Notes under the pieces: generated by a model
What the model saw: only the letters and a program-made list of their open reading frames with translations
Databases searched by the model: none
What the model was told of the DNA's origin: nothing
Shown: piece after piece, positions 14,633-23,127 of the stretch
How the letters are laid out: every line of letters starts with the position of its first letter
Numbering within the stretch: position 1 is the first letter of the stretch
Translations under genes and position numbers: made by a program
NCBI GenBank assembly: GCA_002469545.1
Contig: DKMK01000112.1
Coordinates: forward strand, 1-32,798
Length of the DNA stretch: 32,798 nt
Direction of reading: 5' to 3'
Source: Rhodobacterales bacterium UBA7416
Lineage (GTDB): Bacteria; Pseudomonadota; Alphaproteobacteria; Rhodobacterales; Rhodobacteraceae

Positions 14633-15969
14633 AATTTTCCCTTCTTTTTAAAGCGCGCTGTTAACAGAGGTCCGTTCGCTTTGTATTGAAGCGTCTCTAG
14701 GATAATTGCATTGGTGTTGGCGGTTGTGATGGCATTGGTCCGCCCATCCGATTCGTAAACACCTGATGCAAAGCCACCGTTTTCGGTTTTCGTTTTGCCG
14801 ACATAATCCATCAATTTTGCGGTATATTCGGTGGCGTAAATCGCATCCCATCCAAAGGCAGCTTTGGTGCTGACTGTGCGTTTGTCTGGGTGTTGCGATC
14901 CGTCTTCGGCCAATGCATTCCACGGAGTGCCATTCGCGTAGACTGTATTGTAGAGAAAATAGGGTTCTTGATCGATGTTATCTTCGGATACCGCAGTTAC
15001 GATGCCAGACCGTTTGTAGCGTTCGTGTTGTGCCCGATAAATACGATGGGCCAATTCTTTGGAATCGAAATCCAAGCCAAATTCAATCGCGGTAAGAATA
15101 TAGGGTTCTGATACCACATAGTTATGTGCGTCAAATTCGGAAAAACTGCGGCTGTCGATTGCGATTTTTTGGCCTGCGACATTTGCATAGGAAAGGTAGT
15201 CATCGTATTTCGCGGCTGTCAATGCATCTAGTCCCAAAAGGTTCACTGCGCGTGCGCCATATTCTTCGTAACCTAAGCGCCCCTCTTGGACACGCTCGGT
15301 TTGCCCATTATCGTCCACGCGCGCGCCAAACATTGTACCGTTTGTTAGCATGGCGGAAAAATCCCAGTTCGACAAAATATCACCTGCCGCGCTCGCGTGG
15401 TTTGGATAGTCGAAAAGGAGGATATTCAAGGGCACTGTTACGCGTGCGATATCTAACGCCGACCAACCGATTCCGCGTTCGATTGGTGTGTTCGCATAAT
15501 TGGTCATAACCAAAGTGCGTGTATCATAAACTTTGTTAGGCAGCTTGCCGTCAAACAGTGGCAACCGCGCAAGAGTATGCAAGCTGGCATTCATACGTTG
15601 AGCAAAAGTGTGCTTATCTATTATGCCAAGTCGTTGCGCAGAAATGAGCGCCAAAAGGTACGATGCTTGGTCCCAAATAGTTGTTGAGGGGAAGTTATTC
15701 ACCGCGTTCACCAAACCTGTATCAGGCTGTAAATTCGATTCAAAATATGCCCATGCTGACTGCGCATATTCCAAGTCGACTGTACTGAGTTTTGCCGCCT
15801 CGACCAACGCGGTTTGATCGTCAGATTTGGCGATTTTCACGCTGGCTGAACCACGTAAGCTGTTGGCAATACCAGTTTCCATGCTGAGTGCAAAACCAGC
15901 GGCCAAGCAAAGACCAATCGTAAATGCGATATGACTGCGTGCTTTTAAAATATTTTGGTGAAAACTCAT
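14629..15969 (-). CDS. DUF3131 domain protein, exported, glycan-associated
   Basis: This 446-residue protein has an N-terminal membrane anchor or signal (about residues 12-30, AFTIGLCLAAGFALSM). An alpha-helical domain of the DUF3131 type follows: YAQSAWAYFESNLQPDTGLV, then TTIWDQASYLLALISA, and later GFGLDFDS-like and PYFLYNTVYANGTPWNA segments. DUF3131 proteins resemble (alpha/alpha)6 glucoamylase-like folds and occur beside polysaccharide synthases. It probably acts on, or guides, the glycan made by the glycosyltransferase encoded upstream. Enzymatic activity is unproven. Both ends are ATGA overlaps, with the glycosyltransferase before and the Hpt gene after. Confidence 0.85.
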   Translation of the reverse strand: MSFHQNILKARSHIAFTIGLCLAAGFALSMETGIANSLRGSASVKIAKSDDQTALVEAAKLSTVDLEYAQSAWAYFESNLQPDTGLVNAVNNFPSTTIWDQASYLLALISAQRLGIIDKHTFAQRMNASLHTLARLPLFDGKLPNKVYDTRTLVMTNYANTPIERGIGWSALDIARVTVPLNILLFDYPNHASAAGDILSNWDFSAMLTNGTMFGARVDDNGQTERVQEGRLGYEEYGARAVNLLGLDALTAAKYDDYLSYANVAGQKIAIDSRSFSEFDAHNYVVSEPYILTAIEFGLDFDSKELAHRIYRAQHERYKRSGIVTAVSEDNIDQEPYFLYNTVYANGTPWNALAEDGSQHPDKRTVSTKAAFGWDAIYATEYTAKLMDYVGKTKTENGGFASGVYESDGRTNAITTANTNAIILETLQYKANGPLLTARFKKKGKL

Positions 15970-17819
15970 GCGGTCCTCCGAAATTTTAGGCGATTCTTAA
16001 CATCCAGTTTTTCAGATTTGATTTCTGCAGGTTTCCACAACGCCGCCGAGATTAAAACTGTCATCGCATAGCCATTTAATGCCGCCCAAAAACCATTCAC
16101 AATCAACGCTGTTAGTTTTTGCGGGTCGGGATTTAGAAGATGTCCGATCATGGCGTATAAAATGGCGCCACAGCAAAGTGCAAAAACAGTGATTTGTGGT
16201 GCGACAAGATAGAGAAAATTGTCGCTGGCACGGCTTTTGGGCGTGACTTTAAATTTGATTTCGCGACCTCTAAGGACAGACCATATCGCCTGAAGATTGA
16301 ATGAGAAGAACGCCAAATTCAGCATCTTACCCTTACGATTATCCAAGCCCCAAGTCCCCAAAATAGACGCCAATTCATGCACAATCAAAAATGGGAGAAG
16401 GTGCCCAAAGAAATCCCAAGAGTATGCCGACACCGGCGCAATTCCTGTGAACAATGCAAAAATTGGGGCCGCGATGAAAATCGTTGTCCAAAGGGGCGCC
16501 AAGTACGACCAAAAAGTCATCGCATACATCAATTTTTGGCGACGCGACATACCCGTGGTAAACAAGGGGTTATCGCGCGCCATTATATCCAACGTGCCGC
16601 CTGCATATTTATAGCGTTGCATCGCCCAAGATTGCATATCTAAAGGCGACAGCATTTTTGTTTCTACGCCCGGATGTAAGACCGATTTCCAGTTTCGCTC
16701 TGTGTCAGATTGCAAGACGATAGAAGTATAAATATCTTCTGATACGTGGAACTTGTAGGGTGTAAATTCGGTGGTGATCGCAAATTCATGCACCAACGCG
16801 CGTTCCATCATTTGCTTGCGCTTGGGGCATTCAACATAGCCAGTCATGTTTTCGACGGCTTGATCGACTTGTTGAGAATATGCACGCAACGCCGCCTCCA
16901 TCACTGCTTCGCGGCGGTGGATGGAGCCAGCGCCGCAACAAAACGAAGCATTCGCGCCGTTGCGGCGGCGTAAAATAACGTCATAAAAGAGCTGTGCATC
17001 AGATACGAAGGGATCTTTGCTCAAGGTAATTGGGCCAAATATGTTCTGAAAACCCGTACCTAAAAGTGATCCAATTTTGCCGAAGTAGCGATCGCCAACT
17101 TTGTCCAACGTTGTTCCTTCGGGAATATCGTAGAACCATTGTGGCGTTTGAACCCATGCTAAATCCGGATCTCGAAAATAACCCAAAGTGTTTTCGAGCA
17201 GCGTTGGAAACACGCGTGTATCTGAATCAAGAATTACCAGAAAATCACCGTCAGTTTGTTCCATGCCATTGCGTAAATTACCCGCTTTGTAACCGATATT
17301 GGTTTCCCGTTTTAGGTAATTTGCCCCCTCTTCAAGTGCGACTTTTTTCATTTCATCGCGATTTCCGTCGTCCAAAACATGTACGCGAATGTCGATAGGA
17401 TGAGGGTAACGCAAGGCCATCGCATCGCGGATTGAGTAGCGTGTAAGTTCGGGGTCTTCTGTGTAAGTTGGAAGGAAAATATCCACACTTAAGACGCGGT
17501 CAGATTTGTCAAATACCACCTGATCGCGGCGGTAGGGTGGTGCTTGCTGTGGTGTGTCATTTACAGACCAAAGATTGTGGAAATACAGCAACATACCCAC
17601 ATAGGACAGGGTTTCAGCCATCACAACTGGTATCGAAAACCACAAAGCGTCGTAGTTTAAAGAACTTGTCCAACGCCAAGCCAGGTACCATAGACCCAAT
17701 CCTGCGGCACATGTTGCAGTGAGTTGCCACCAAAATTCAATCTTGGGACAATGTTCCAATGGAGGGGGAGGCCTGCGGTTTTCAAATTCTGAAAAGTAAA
17801 ACTGTTTTAGTTTGTGCAT
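15966..17819 (-). CDS. BcsA-like processive family-2 glycosyltransferase, membrane-bound
   Basis: The 617 residues begin with two N-terminal membrane segments. A cytoplasmic GT-A domain follows, with DIFLPTYTEDPELTRYSI, HVLDDGNRDEM (D150-D151), VILDSDTRVFP (D198, D200) and the acceptor-site motif VSEDIYTS. About five C-terminal membrane segments complete it. The Q-x-x-R-W motif of cellulose-synthase-type enzymes appears as QRYKYAGGTLDI, a variant. There is no PilZ domain, so direct c-di-GMP activation as in BcsA is not expected. It probably polymerises and exports a glycan from a nucleotide sugar. The ATG at 17819 has GGGA upstream; an in-frame GTG at 17864 would add 15 residues but has no ribosome-binding site. 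It heads a coupled operon with DUF3131 and Hpt. Confidence 0.9.
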   Translation of the reverse strand: MHKLKQFYFSEFENRRPPPPLEHCPKIEFWWQLTATCAAGLGLWYLAWRWTSSLNYDALWFSIPVVMAETLSYVGMLLYFHNLWSVNDTPQQAPPYRRDQVVFDKSDRVLSVDIFLPTYTEDPELTRYSIRDAMALRYPHPIDIRVHVLDDGNRDEMKKVALEEGANYLKRETNIGYKAGNLRNGMEQTDGDFLVILDSDTRVFPTLLENTLGYFRDPDLAWVQTPQWFYDIPEGTTLDKVGDRYFGKIGSLLGTGFQNIFGPITLSKDPFVSDAQLFYDVILRRRNGANASFCCGAGSIHRREAVMEAALRAYSQQVDQAVENMTGYVECPKRKQMMERALVHEFAITTEFTPYKFHVSEDIYTSIVLQSDTERNWKSVLHPGVETKMLSPLDMQSWAMQRYKYAGGTLDIMARDNPLFTTGMSRRQKLMYAMTFWSYLAPLWTTIFIAAPIFALFTGIAPVSAYSWDFFGHLLPFLIVHELASILGTWGLDNRKGKMLNLAFFSFNLQAIWSVLRGREIKFKVTPKSRASDNFLYLVAPQITVFALCCGAILYAMIGHLLNPDPQKLTALIVNGFWAALNGYAMTVLISAALWKPAEIKSEKLDVKNRLKFRRTA

Positions 17820-17966
17820 GCGATTCCCAAAATTGCGTTTCGTAAAACGATGCGCCAACAGCACTAATTTTTAGTTACCATCCATTCGCTTTTTCTGATC
17901 ATGCCTTTATCCTTTTTAAACGCATGTCCGTCATACAATTCCAAACAACACATGTTGGGATGAAAT

Positions 17967-19232
17967 GTGCCTCAATTGAAGATTGAAAATGACTCCGCCT
18001 TGGTTGCAGAGTCCAAATTGCGATTGCTTGTTGTTGATGACAGTCGCCTTCAGCGTAAATTGGTATCTGTGCATCTTAAGAAATGGGGTTTTACCATTTT
18101 AGAGGCCGCTTCGGGAAAAGAGGCATTGGCGATATGTCAAGCCGAAGACATTGATATGGTGTTGTCAGATTGGGTTATGCCAGAAATGTCAGGGTTGGAA
18201 TTTTGCGAGGCATTTCGCCAATTACCCCGCGAACGTTATGGTTATTTCATTTTGCTGACTTCGAAGTCAGAAAAGGATGACATCGCAAAAGGTTTGGACA
18301 AGGGCGCCGATGATTTTTTATCAAAACCAGTTGATCCCGCCGAACTGCGTGCCCGCATCAAGGCAGGGCAACGCGTTTTGGATATGGAAACCAAGTTACA
18401 AGTTGAAAACGACCGCGCCAATGCCGCATTGGAAGAGCTGCGTATAATTCATGAAGAAATAAACAAGGATTTGGCGCAAGCTGAAAAGCTACAAAAATCG
18501 TTGTTGCCGCCGGCACATTTGGTGACCGAAACGCATTCAATTTCCAACATCTTCAAATCGAGCGGTCATGTTGGGGGCGACATGGTTGGCACCTTTGATT
18601 TGGAGGCCGATCGGATTGCGGTTTATTCGTTGGATGTGTCCGGCCATGGCGTTTCATCTGCCCTGTTGACGGTTCAATTGTTTGGTTTGTTTTCCCCGTT
18701 TTCAAAGGAGAACAATATTGCGTTTCAATCGGATGGAATGGGTGGTTTTCATATTTTGGAACCACATGAGATTGCAACCGAGTTTAACCGCCGCATGCTT
18801 GAAGAAATGGATACCGATCTGTATTTCACACTGGGATATGCCGATATTAATTTGGCGACTGGTGCTGTGAAAATGGTGCAGGCCGGCCACCCATTTCCAG
18901 TAATTTTCAATAAAAATAGTGGCGTCCAATTGAAGGGCGCAGGTGGGCCGCCGATCGGTTTGATTGAAGGTATAGAATTTGAAACTTTTAGCTTTCGCAT
19001 TCAACCTGACGACAAGCTTTTACTGTATTCTGATGGATTGACCGAATGTCAAAACCTGTCGGGTGATTTATTAGACGACGAAGGGTTGGAACGCATTTTG
19101 TTGCGTAACGCAGATTCGCATGGCCCAGAGTTGTTGAATGACATTGTATGGGAATTGACCGCGTTCGCCGAAGGGGATGATTTTGGTGACGATTTGTCTG
19201 CAATTTTATTCGAATTTTCTGGAAAATCTTAG
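17967..19232 (+). CDS. Response regulator receiver fused to PP2C (SpoIIE/RsbU-type) phosphatase
   Basis: The 421 residues begin with a receiver domain (about 16-135): acidic pair D24-D25, phospho-acceptor D68 in VLSDWVMPE, and K120 in FLSKPVD. A coiled-coil linker (about 136-175) leads to a PP2C phosphatase domain with GHVGGDMVGTFD and LDVSGHGVSSALLT metal-binding motifs and a final GDDFGDDLSAILF. The domain plan is that of regulators that dephosphorylate an anti-sigma antagonist in partner-switching systems; Rhodobacter RbaY has a similar plan. No antagonist or anti-sigma gene is in the window. The start is a GTG at 17967 with GGGATGA upstream. It is divergent from the glycosyltransferase operon across about 150 bases. 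Confidence 0.93.
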   Translation: MPQLKIENDSALVAESKLRLLVVDDSRLQRKLVSVHLKKWGFTILEAASGKEALAICQAEDIDMVLSDWVMPEMSGLEFCEAFRQLPRERYGYFILLTSKSEKDDIAKGLDKGADDFLSKPVDPAELRARIKAGQRVLDMETKLQVENDRANAALEELRIIHEEINKDLAQAEKLQKSLLPPAHLVTETHSISNIFKSSGHVGGDMVGTFDLEADRIAVYSLDVSGHGVSSALLTVQLFGLFSPFSKENNIAFQSDGMGGFHILEPHEIATEFNRRMLEEMDTDLYFTLGYADINLATGAVKMVQAGHPFPVIFNKNSGVQLKGAGGPPIGLIEGIEFETFSFRIQPDDKLLLYSDGLTECQNLSGDLLDDEGLERILLRNADSHGPELLNDIVWELTAFAEGDDFGDDLSAILFEFSGKS

Positions 19233-19300
19233 CCAATTTTACCATTTCGTCATGCTGACTACTTAGCCTGTTTTAGTGCACGATAGAAAGGTAGAATCAA

Positions 19301-20533
19301 TTGGATTGGGCAACACAGATAAAACATACTTTTGTTTCGATAATTGTGTCTGCAATGGTTCTTGCAGGTTGTACGCCATTGTCGCCCAACATGGCGCAAC
19401 GTGCCGCACAACCCAAGGTTCCCGCTGCGCGAAATTTCACCTCTTTTAGTGCGTCTTTACGATGTATGGATGATCTATTAGTGGCTGCAAAACGGCCTCG
19501 GACTTTGATATCATCCACTGGCTTACCTGATCGCACAAAAAAGTTGGCCGTTGGTGCAGATGACATGTTGCTGAACGCCATCAACCAGATGAATCGTAAC
19601 AGTAAGACTTATATTTTCGTTGACCAGTCTTTAGAAAAAGACGCGGGACAAAATGCAATTTACACACCTAAAGACAGCTCTGTTTCACCAAAATTATATG
19701 TCCGTGGCGCAATTTCGCAAATTGATTCAAATGTCGCGTCTAGCACACTGGTTCTTGGGGCCGACGATGAAGGTGTTCGAACAGGACAAGATCGTGTCAC
19801 ACGCAATGGTGATTCAACGATAGGTCGTGGGATGACCATTGTTACCGTTGATATGCACTTGGTTTCTTTTCCAGATAAAACAGTGGTTCCTGGATCATCT
19901 GTTGCAAATTCCATGGTGGTCACCACGCGTGGCTTTGGAATTGGGGCAACTGGTCTGATTAATGTAACCGCTTTGGATGCTAGCCTGCAGATCAATCGCG
20001 TTGAAAGTTTGGGGCAAGCCGTTCGCAATTTGGTTGAATTGGGTGCCCTCGAATTGATCGGCCGGCATGCCAATGTTGCCTATTGGGAGTGTTTGAATAT
20101 TCCAGCAGTGAAACAGCGCCGCGCAAACCGTAAAGAAATTATTTTCAGTTCGGCAGGCAAGCCATTTCGCATTCCAGAAGTTCAAAATATGTTACGGCTC
20201 TTGGGCTTTTATAGTGGTGATATAACTGGGGGGGTGGATCAACGCACGCGCGACGCAATCAGCCATTTTCAAGCGAACAGCGGATTGATCGCAACTGGTG
20301 ATTTGAATTATGACACCTATCAACATCTGCTGGAAAAAACCAAAGGCTTTGCACCTCGACGCCGCACTGGCACGCCACAAATATCCGAATTGGCCGTGCA
20401 GGATCCTTCTGTGATCATGGCCGCTGCGCAGAATAACTTAAGCGAGAAGCCAGCAGTAATGCCTGCTGCGCCATCACCTAGAACGAAACGTTGGGCGGGT
20501 GGTTTTTTTCACGATCAAAAAAAACGTCTTTGA
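19301..20533 (+). CDS. CsgG/HfaB-like outer-membrane lipoprotein with peptidoglycan-binding domain
   Basis: This 410-residue protein has a lipoprotein signal ending LAGC (C24). The next 240 residues resemble the CsgG family: a LYVRGAISQIDSNV segment, then GMTIVTVDMHLVSFPDKTVV, and a final helix SLGQAVRNLVELGALELIG. A C-terminal PG_binding_1 domain follows (about 290-345, with VQNMLRLLGFYSGDITGGVD). CsgG-type proteins form outer-membrane export pores for curli or holdfast anchor proteins. The start is a TTG at 19301, supported by AAGGTAG eight bases upstream and by the signal peptide. The frame ends at a TGA seven bases past an A8 run, after which a DUF4384 domain continues in the -1 frame. 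Pore formation is inference. Confidence 0.8.
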   Translation: MDWATQIKHTFVSIIVSAMVLAGCTPLSPNMAQRAAQPKVPAARNFTSFSASLRCMDDLLVAAKRPRTLISSTGLPDRTKKLAVGADDMLLNAINQMNRNSKTYIFVDQSLEKDAGQNAIYTPKDSSVSPKLYVRGAISQIDSNVASSTLVLGADDEGVRTGQDRVTRNGDSTIGRGMTIVTVDMHLVSFPDKTVVPGSSVANSMVVTTRGFGIGATGLINVTALDASLQINRVESLGQAVRNLVELGALELIGRHANVAYWECLNIPAVKQRRANRKEIIFSSAGKPFRIPEVQNMLRLLGFYSGDITGGVDQRTRDAISHFQANSGLIATGDLNYDTYQHLLEKTKGFAPRRRTGTPQISELAVQDPSVIMAAAQNNLSEKPAVMPAAPSPRTKRWAGGFFHDQKKRL

Positions 20534-20934
20534 AAATCAAACCCTTGCGTAAAAATTATAGTGTTGGCGATACGTGGCAGACAGTCGTTGATATTCCAAG
20601 GGCAGGCTTTTTAAGTTGCTATCATCAATCAGATGATGGGCCAATAACACAAGTTTCACCGATCCAACCGAATGCAGCATTTGCAGTTGGCGAAGGTCAG
20701 GAGATATCAATTCCAAACCCAAGCGAGGGGTTCGACATCAAGTTTGAACGTCCGGGTGTTGTTGAAAAATTGATGTGTATCTTGGAGATAAGCACCAAGC
20801 CCATGGCCATACAAAATGTCAGGGCAAACAGTGTATTGGGGCCGATGCAGGTGCATTCATTTGAGCAGGTTTTAGATGCTTATCGCAAAAAGGATGCGTA
20901 TATTCTTTGGGGGCAAATCCAAGACCGTGGTTAG
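20491..20934 (+). CDS. DUF4384-like domain, probably the out-of-frame C-terminal part of the preceding lipoprotein
   Basis: The first open codon after the preceding stop in this frame is a TTG at 20491; another TTG at 20530 overlaps the lipoprotein TGA. Neither has a ribosome-binding site. From about residue 20 the product reads LRKNYSVGDTWQTVVDIPRA followed by GFLSCYHQSDDGPITQVSP, the DUF4384 pattern, a beta-rich domain normally in exported proteins. No signal peptide is present, so as a separate protein it would be stranded in the cytoplasm. Joining it to the lipoprotein by a -1 shift at the A8 run resolves both problems. Its TAG stop shares TTAG with the stop of the convergent NUDIX gene. 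Confidence 0.6.
   Translation: MGGWFFSRSKKTSLKIKPLRKNYSVGDTWQTVVDIPRAGFLSCYHQSDDGPITQVSPIQPNAAFAVGEGQEISIPNPSEGFDIKFERPGVVEKLMCILEISTKPMAIQNVRANSVLGPMQVHSFEQVLDAYRKKDAYILWGQIQDRG
20503..20524 (+). other. T7 and A8 homopolymers at the CsgG-like/DUF4384 junction: possible -1 frameshift site
   Basis: T7 (20503-20509) and A8 (20517-20524) lie in the last codons of the lipoprotein gene. The zero frame reads CAA AAA AAA CGT, so a slippery A-AAA-AAA heptamer is in the right phase for a -1 shift. After it the frame runs without a stop through the DUF4384 domain, giving about 544 residues. An indel in the genome or an assembly error would look the same. Confidence 0.5.
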
Positions 20935-21368
20935 CTGGTTATAAAATCATGTAGGAATGCGGCGTCGCCTTCGGATGCCATGCAGTCAATTGCCAAAGAT
21001 GGATTCACCCAATGCGCCGTGTGATGTGGTTCTGTTGGCGGTCCTAAACGGCGCACCGCGCGCGCAACAAAGATATGGCATATCTTGCGCGCATGCATGT
21101 CGTAATCTGGCATATAGGTATAACGTTGATAGACTCCCAATCGACGCAATGGATGAATGCGCCAACCCGTTTCTTCCATAACTTCGCGATGTAATGCCAT
21201 GACCGCGCTTTCGCCCGGATCAATTCCACCACCTGGTAGTTGAAGTTCGGAATATGGTTTAGCTTGATGCGTTAGCAACACTTTGCGTTCAGAAAAAATG
21301 ATGCCGTAGACCCCCGGACGATCCGTGTAGGTCTGATTGGGATCAATAGGGTTACCAAATCTTCTCAT
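20931..21368 (-). CDS. NUDIX hydrolase
   Basis: This 145-residue protein has a complete NUDIX box, GGIDPGESAVMALHREVMEE followed by TGW, at about residues 47-69. It begins MRRFGNPIDPNQTYTDRPGV and hydrolyses some nucleoside-diphosphate-linked compound; the substrate is not predictable. The start at 21368 has only a weak AAGAAA upstream. It is divergent from hslO across 99 bases and convergent with the DUF4384 frame, sharing stop-codon bases. Confidence 0.9.
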   Translation of the reverse strand: MRRFGNPIDPNQTYTDRPGVYGIIFSERKVLLTHQAKPYSELQLPGGGIDPGESAVMALHREVMEETGWRIHPLRRLGVYQRYTYMPDYDMHARKICHIFVARAVRRLGPPTEPHHTAHWVNPSLAIDCMASEGDAAFLHDFITS

Positions 21369-21467
21369 ATAATTTTCTTATCAAGAAATCGTGGGCGTAA
21401 ACAGCATTGAATTGCGCTTTGGGTAAAACAAGCATATTGGGGTCTAAATTTTGGATGGATTAGCACA

Positions 21468-22463
21468 ATGACATCAGAGACAATGCCCAAAAATTGGAAC
21501 GAGAGCGTTCTGCCATTTCAATTGGATGCATCAAATATTCGCGGGCGCGTTGCGCGTTTGGATTCTGTTTTGGATGACGTGTTACGCCAACATGATTATC
21601 CTGCGCAAGTTTCGGCGCTGGTTGCTGAGGCAGTTTTACTGACAGCATTGATTGGTCAATCCATTAAATTGCGTTGGAAGTTAAGCCTGCAAATTCGCGG
21701 TGATGGTCCAATTCGCATTATAGCCACTGACTATTATGGCCCAACGGACGAAGGTGCGCCTGCGCGTATTCGTGCATACGCCAGTTATGACGCCGAACGT
21801 TTGGAAGAAGCGACAGGTAGTGGTTTTGAGAATATCGGCAAGGGTATGTTTGCCGTTCTTATGGATCAAGGCGAACACATGAAGCCGTATCAAGGAATCA
21901 CACCGTTATCTGGCGGTTCGCTGTCGCGTTGCGCCGAAACGTATTTCGCCCAATCCGAACAATTGCCGACGCGGTTTGAAATCGTTGTTGGCGAATCCGT
22001 TGAGCCTGGCCGTGATAAAACATGGCGCGCAGGTGGTGTCATGTTGCAGCACATGCCTAAGGCATCGCCATTGATGGCGAATGATTTGCCCAGTTGCAAA
22101 GACGGGTTGTTGAATGCGGACGATTTATTGGATGGTGACGATGATCAAGAAGATTGGAACCGCGTGAATATTTTGCTGTCTTCTGTGGAAGAGATGGAAT
22201 TGGTTGGACCAAATGTTTCACCCCCGCAATTATTGCATCGCTTATTTCACGAAGAAACACCGCGTGTTTTCGAAGCCCAAGTTGTGAATTTTGGTTGTTC
22301 ATGTGGTGAAGATAAGGTGCGCAATACGATGTCGATCTATTCGCAAAAAGACATTGAACATATGACTGCGGAAAACGGCATGGTGACTGCTGATTGTCAA
22401 TTTTGTGGCGCGCATTATGAGCTGGAACCCAAGACCTTGGGGTTTGAAGGTACTGGCGAATAA
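21468..22463 (+). CDS. hslO: Hsp33 redox-regulated chaperone
   Basis: This cytoplasmic holdase is activated by oxidation. The 331 residues have the N-terminal Hsp33 fold (RGRVARLDSVLDDVLRQHDY) and the C-terminal zinc site FGCSCGEDKV followed about 30 residues later by ADCQFCGAHY. This is the CxC...CxxC redox switch, with all four cysteines present. An acidic insert (NADDLLDGDDDQEDW) lies before the linker. The start has GGATGG upstream. It begins a plus-strand run that continues with the CoA-pyrophosphatase-like gene 37 bases later. Confidence 0.97.
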   Translation: MTSETMPKNWNESVLPFQLDASNIRGRVARLDSVLDDVLRQHDYPAQVSALVAEAVLLTALIGQSIKLRWKLSLQIRGDGPIRIIATDYYGPTDEGAPARIRAYASYDAERLEEATGSGFENIGKGMFAVLMDQGEHMKPYQGITPLSGGSLSRCAETYFAQSEQLPTRFEIVVGESVEPGRDKTWRAGGVMLQHMPKASPLMANDLPSCKDGLLNADDLLDGDDDQEDWNRVNILLSSVEEMELVGPNVSPPQLLHRLFHEETPRVFEAQVVNFGCSCGEDKVRNTMSIYSQKDIEHMTAENGMVTADCQFCGAHYELEPKTLGFEGTGE

Positions 22464-22500
22464 CCTTGCTTTGGTCCAAATGCTGGGCCATGAACTTTGT

Positions 22501-23127
22501 ATGGATTTTAATAGCACTTCATCACGCGATATTGCGCTTGCTTTGTCGCAATATCAGGGCAATCAAGGTACGTCAGATTTTGATCTGAACAAGGACCTGC
22601 GCCCAGTTGCGCCAAAATTACGCAATGCTGCCGTTTTGATCCCGATTATTGAAAGGCGTGCTGGATTACAGGTTATTTTGACGCGTCGATCCAGCCATTT
22701 GAAACACCATCCTGGACAGATTGCATTTCCTGGTGGCAAGGTCGATCAAAGCGATCCGAGCATATTGGATGCGGCCCTGCGTGAAGCCGATGAAGAGATT
22801 GGATTGAGCAGGGAGTTGGTCGAGGTTTTGGGTACCCTGCCACAGCATGAAACGGTATCCGCATTTCAGGTTACACCTTTTGTTGGGTTGGTTTCAGATA
22901 CGTTTCATCCACGGCCCGAAGTTGGTGAAGTGGATGAGATTTTTGAAGTTCCTTTGAACTTATTTTTAGATCCTCGTAACTTTCGAATTCATCCTCGTGT
23001 TTGGTTTGGGGTCGAGCGGCGCTATTTTGCAGTGCCATACGGGCCGTATTACACATGGGGTGCGACGGCGCGGATTTTGCGGATGTTTTGCGATGTGATC
23101 GGGGGCCATGATGAAGCTGTCGGTTGA
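22501..23127 (+). CDS. NUDIX hydrolase of the CoA-pyrophosphatase (NudL) type
   Basis: About 208 residues. The NUDIX box is GGKVDQSDPSILDAALREAD followed by EEIGL, longer than the standard box, as usual for CoA pyrophosphatases. The preceding LTRRSSHLKHHPGQIAFPGG is the family's upstream signature (UPF0035/NudL, LLTxRSxxLxxHxGQxxFPGG). These enzymes split CoA to 3',5'-ADP and phosphopantetheine. The start is uncertain: ATG at 22501 or at 22480, neither with a good ribosome-binding site; a frame open to 22405 overlaps hslO. Its last 20 bases overlap the start of the nucleotidyltransferase gene. Confidence 0.9.
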   Translation: MDFNSTSSRDIALALSQYQGNQGTSDFDLNKDLRPVAPKLRNAAVLIPIIERRAGLQVILTRRSSHLKHHPGQIAFPGGKVDQSDPSILDAALREADEEIGLSRELVEVLGTLPQHETVSAFQVTPFVGLVSDTFHPRPEVGEVDEIFEVPLNLFLDPRNFRIHPRVWFGVERRYFAVPYGPYYTWGATARILRMFCDVIGGHDEAVG

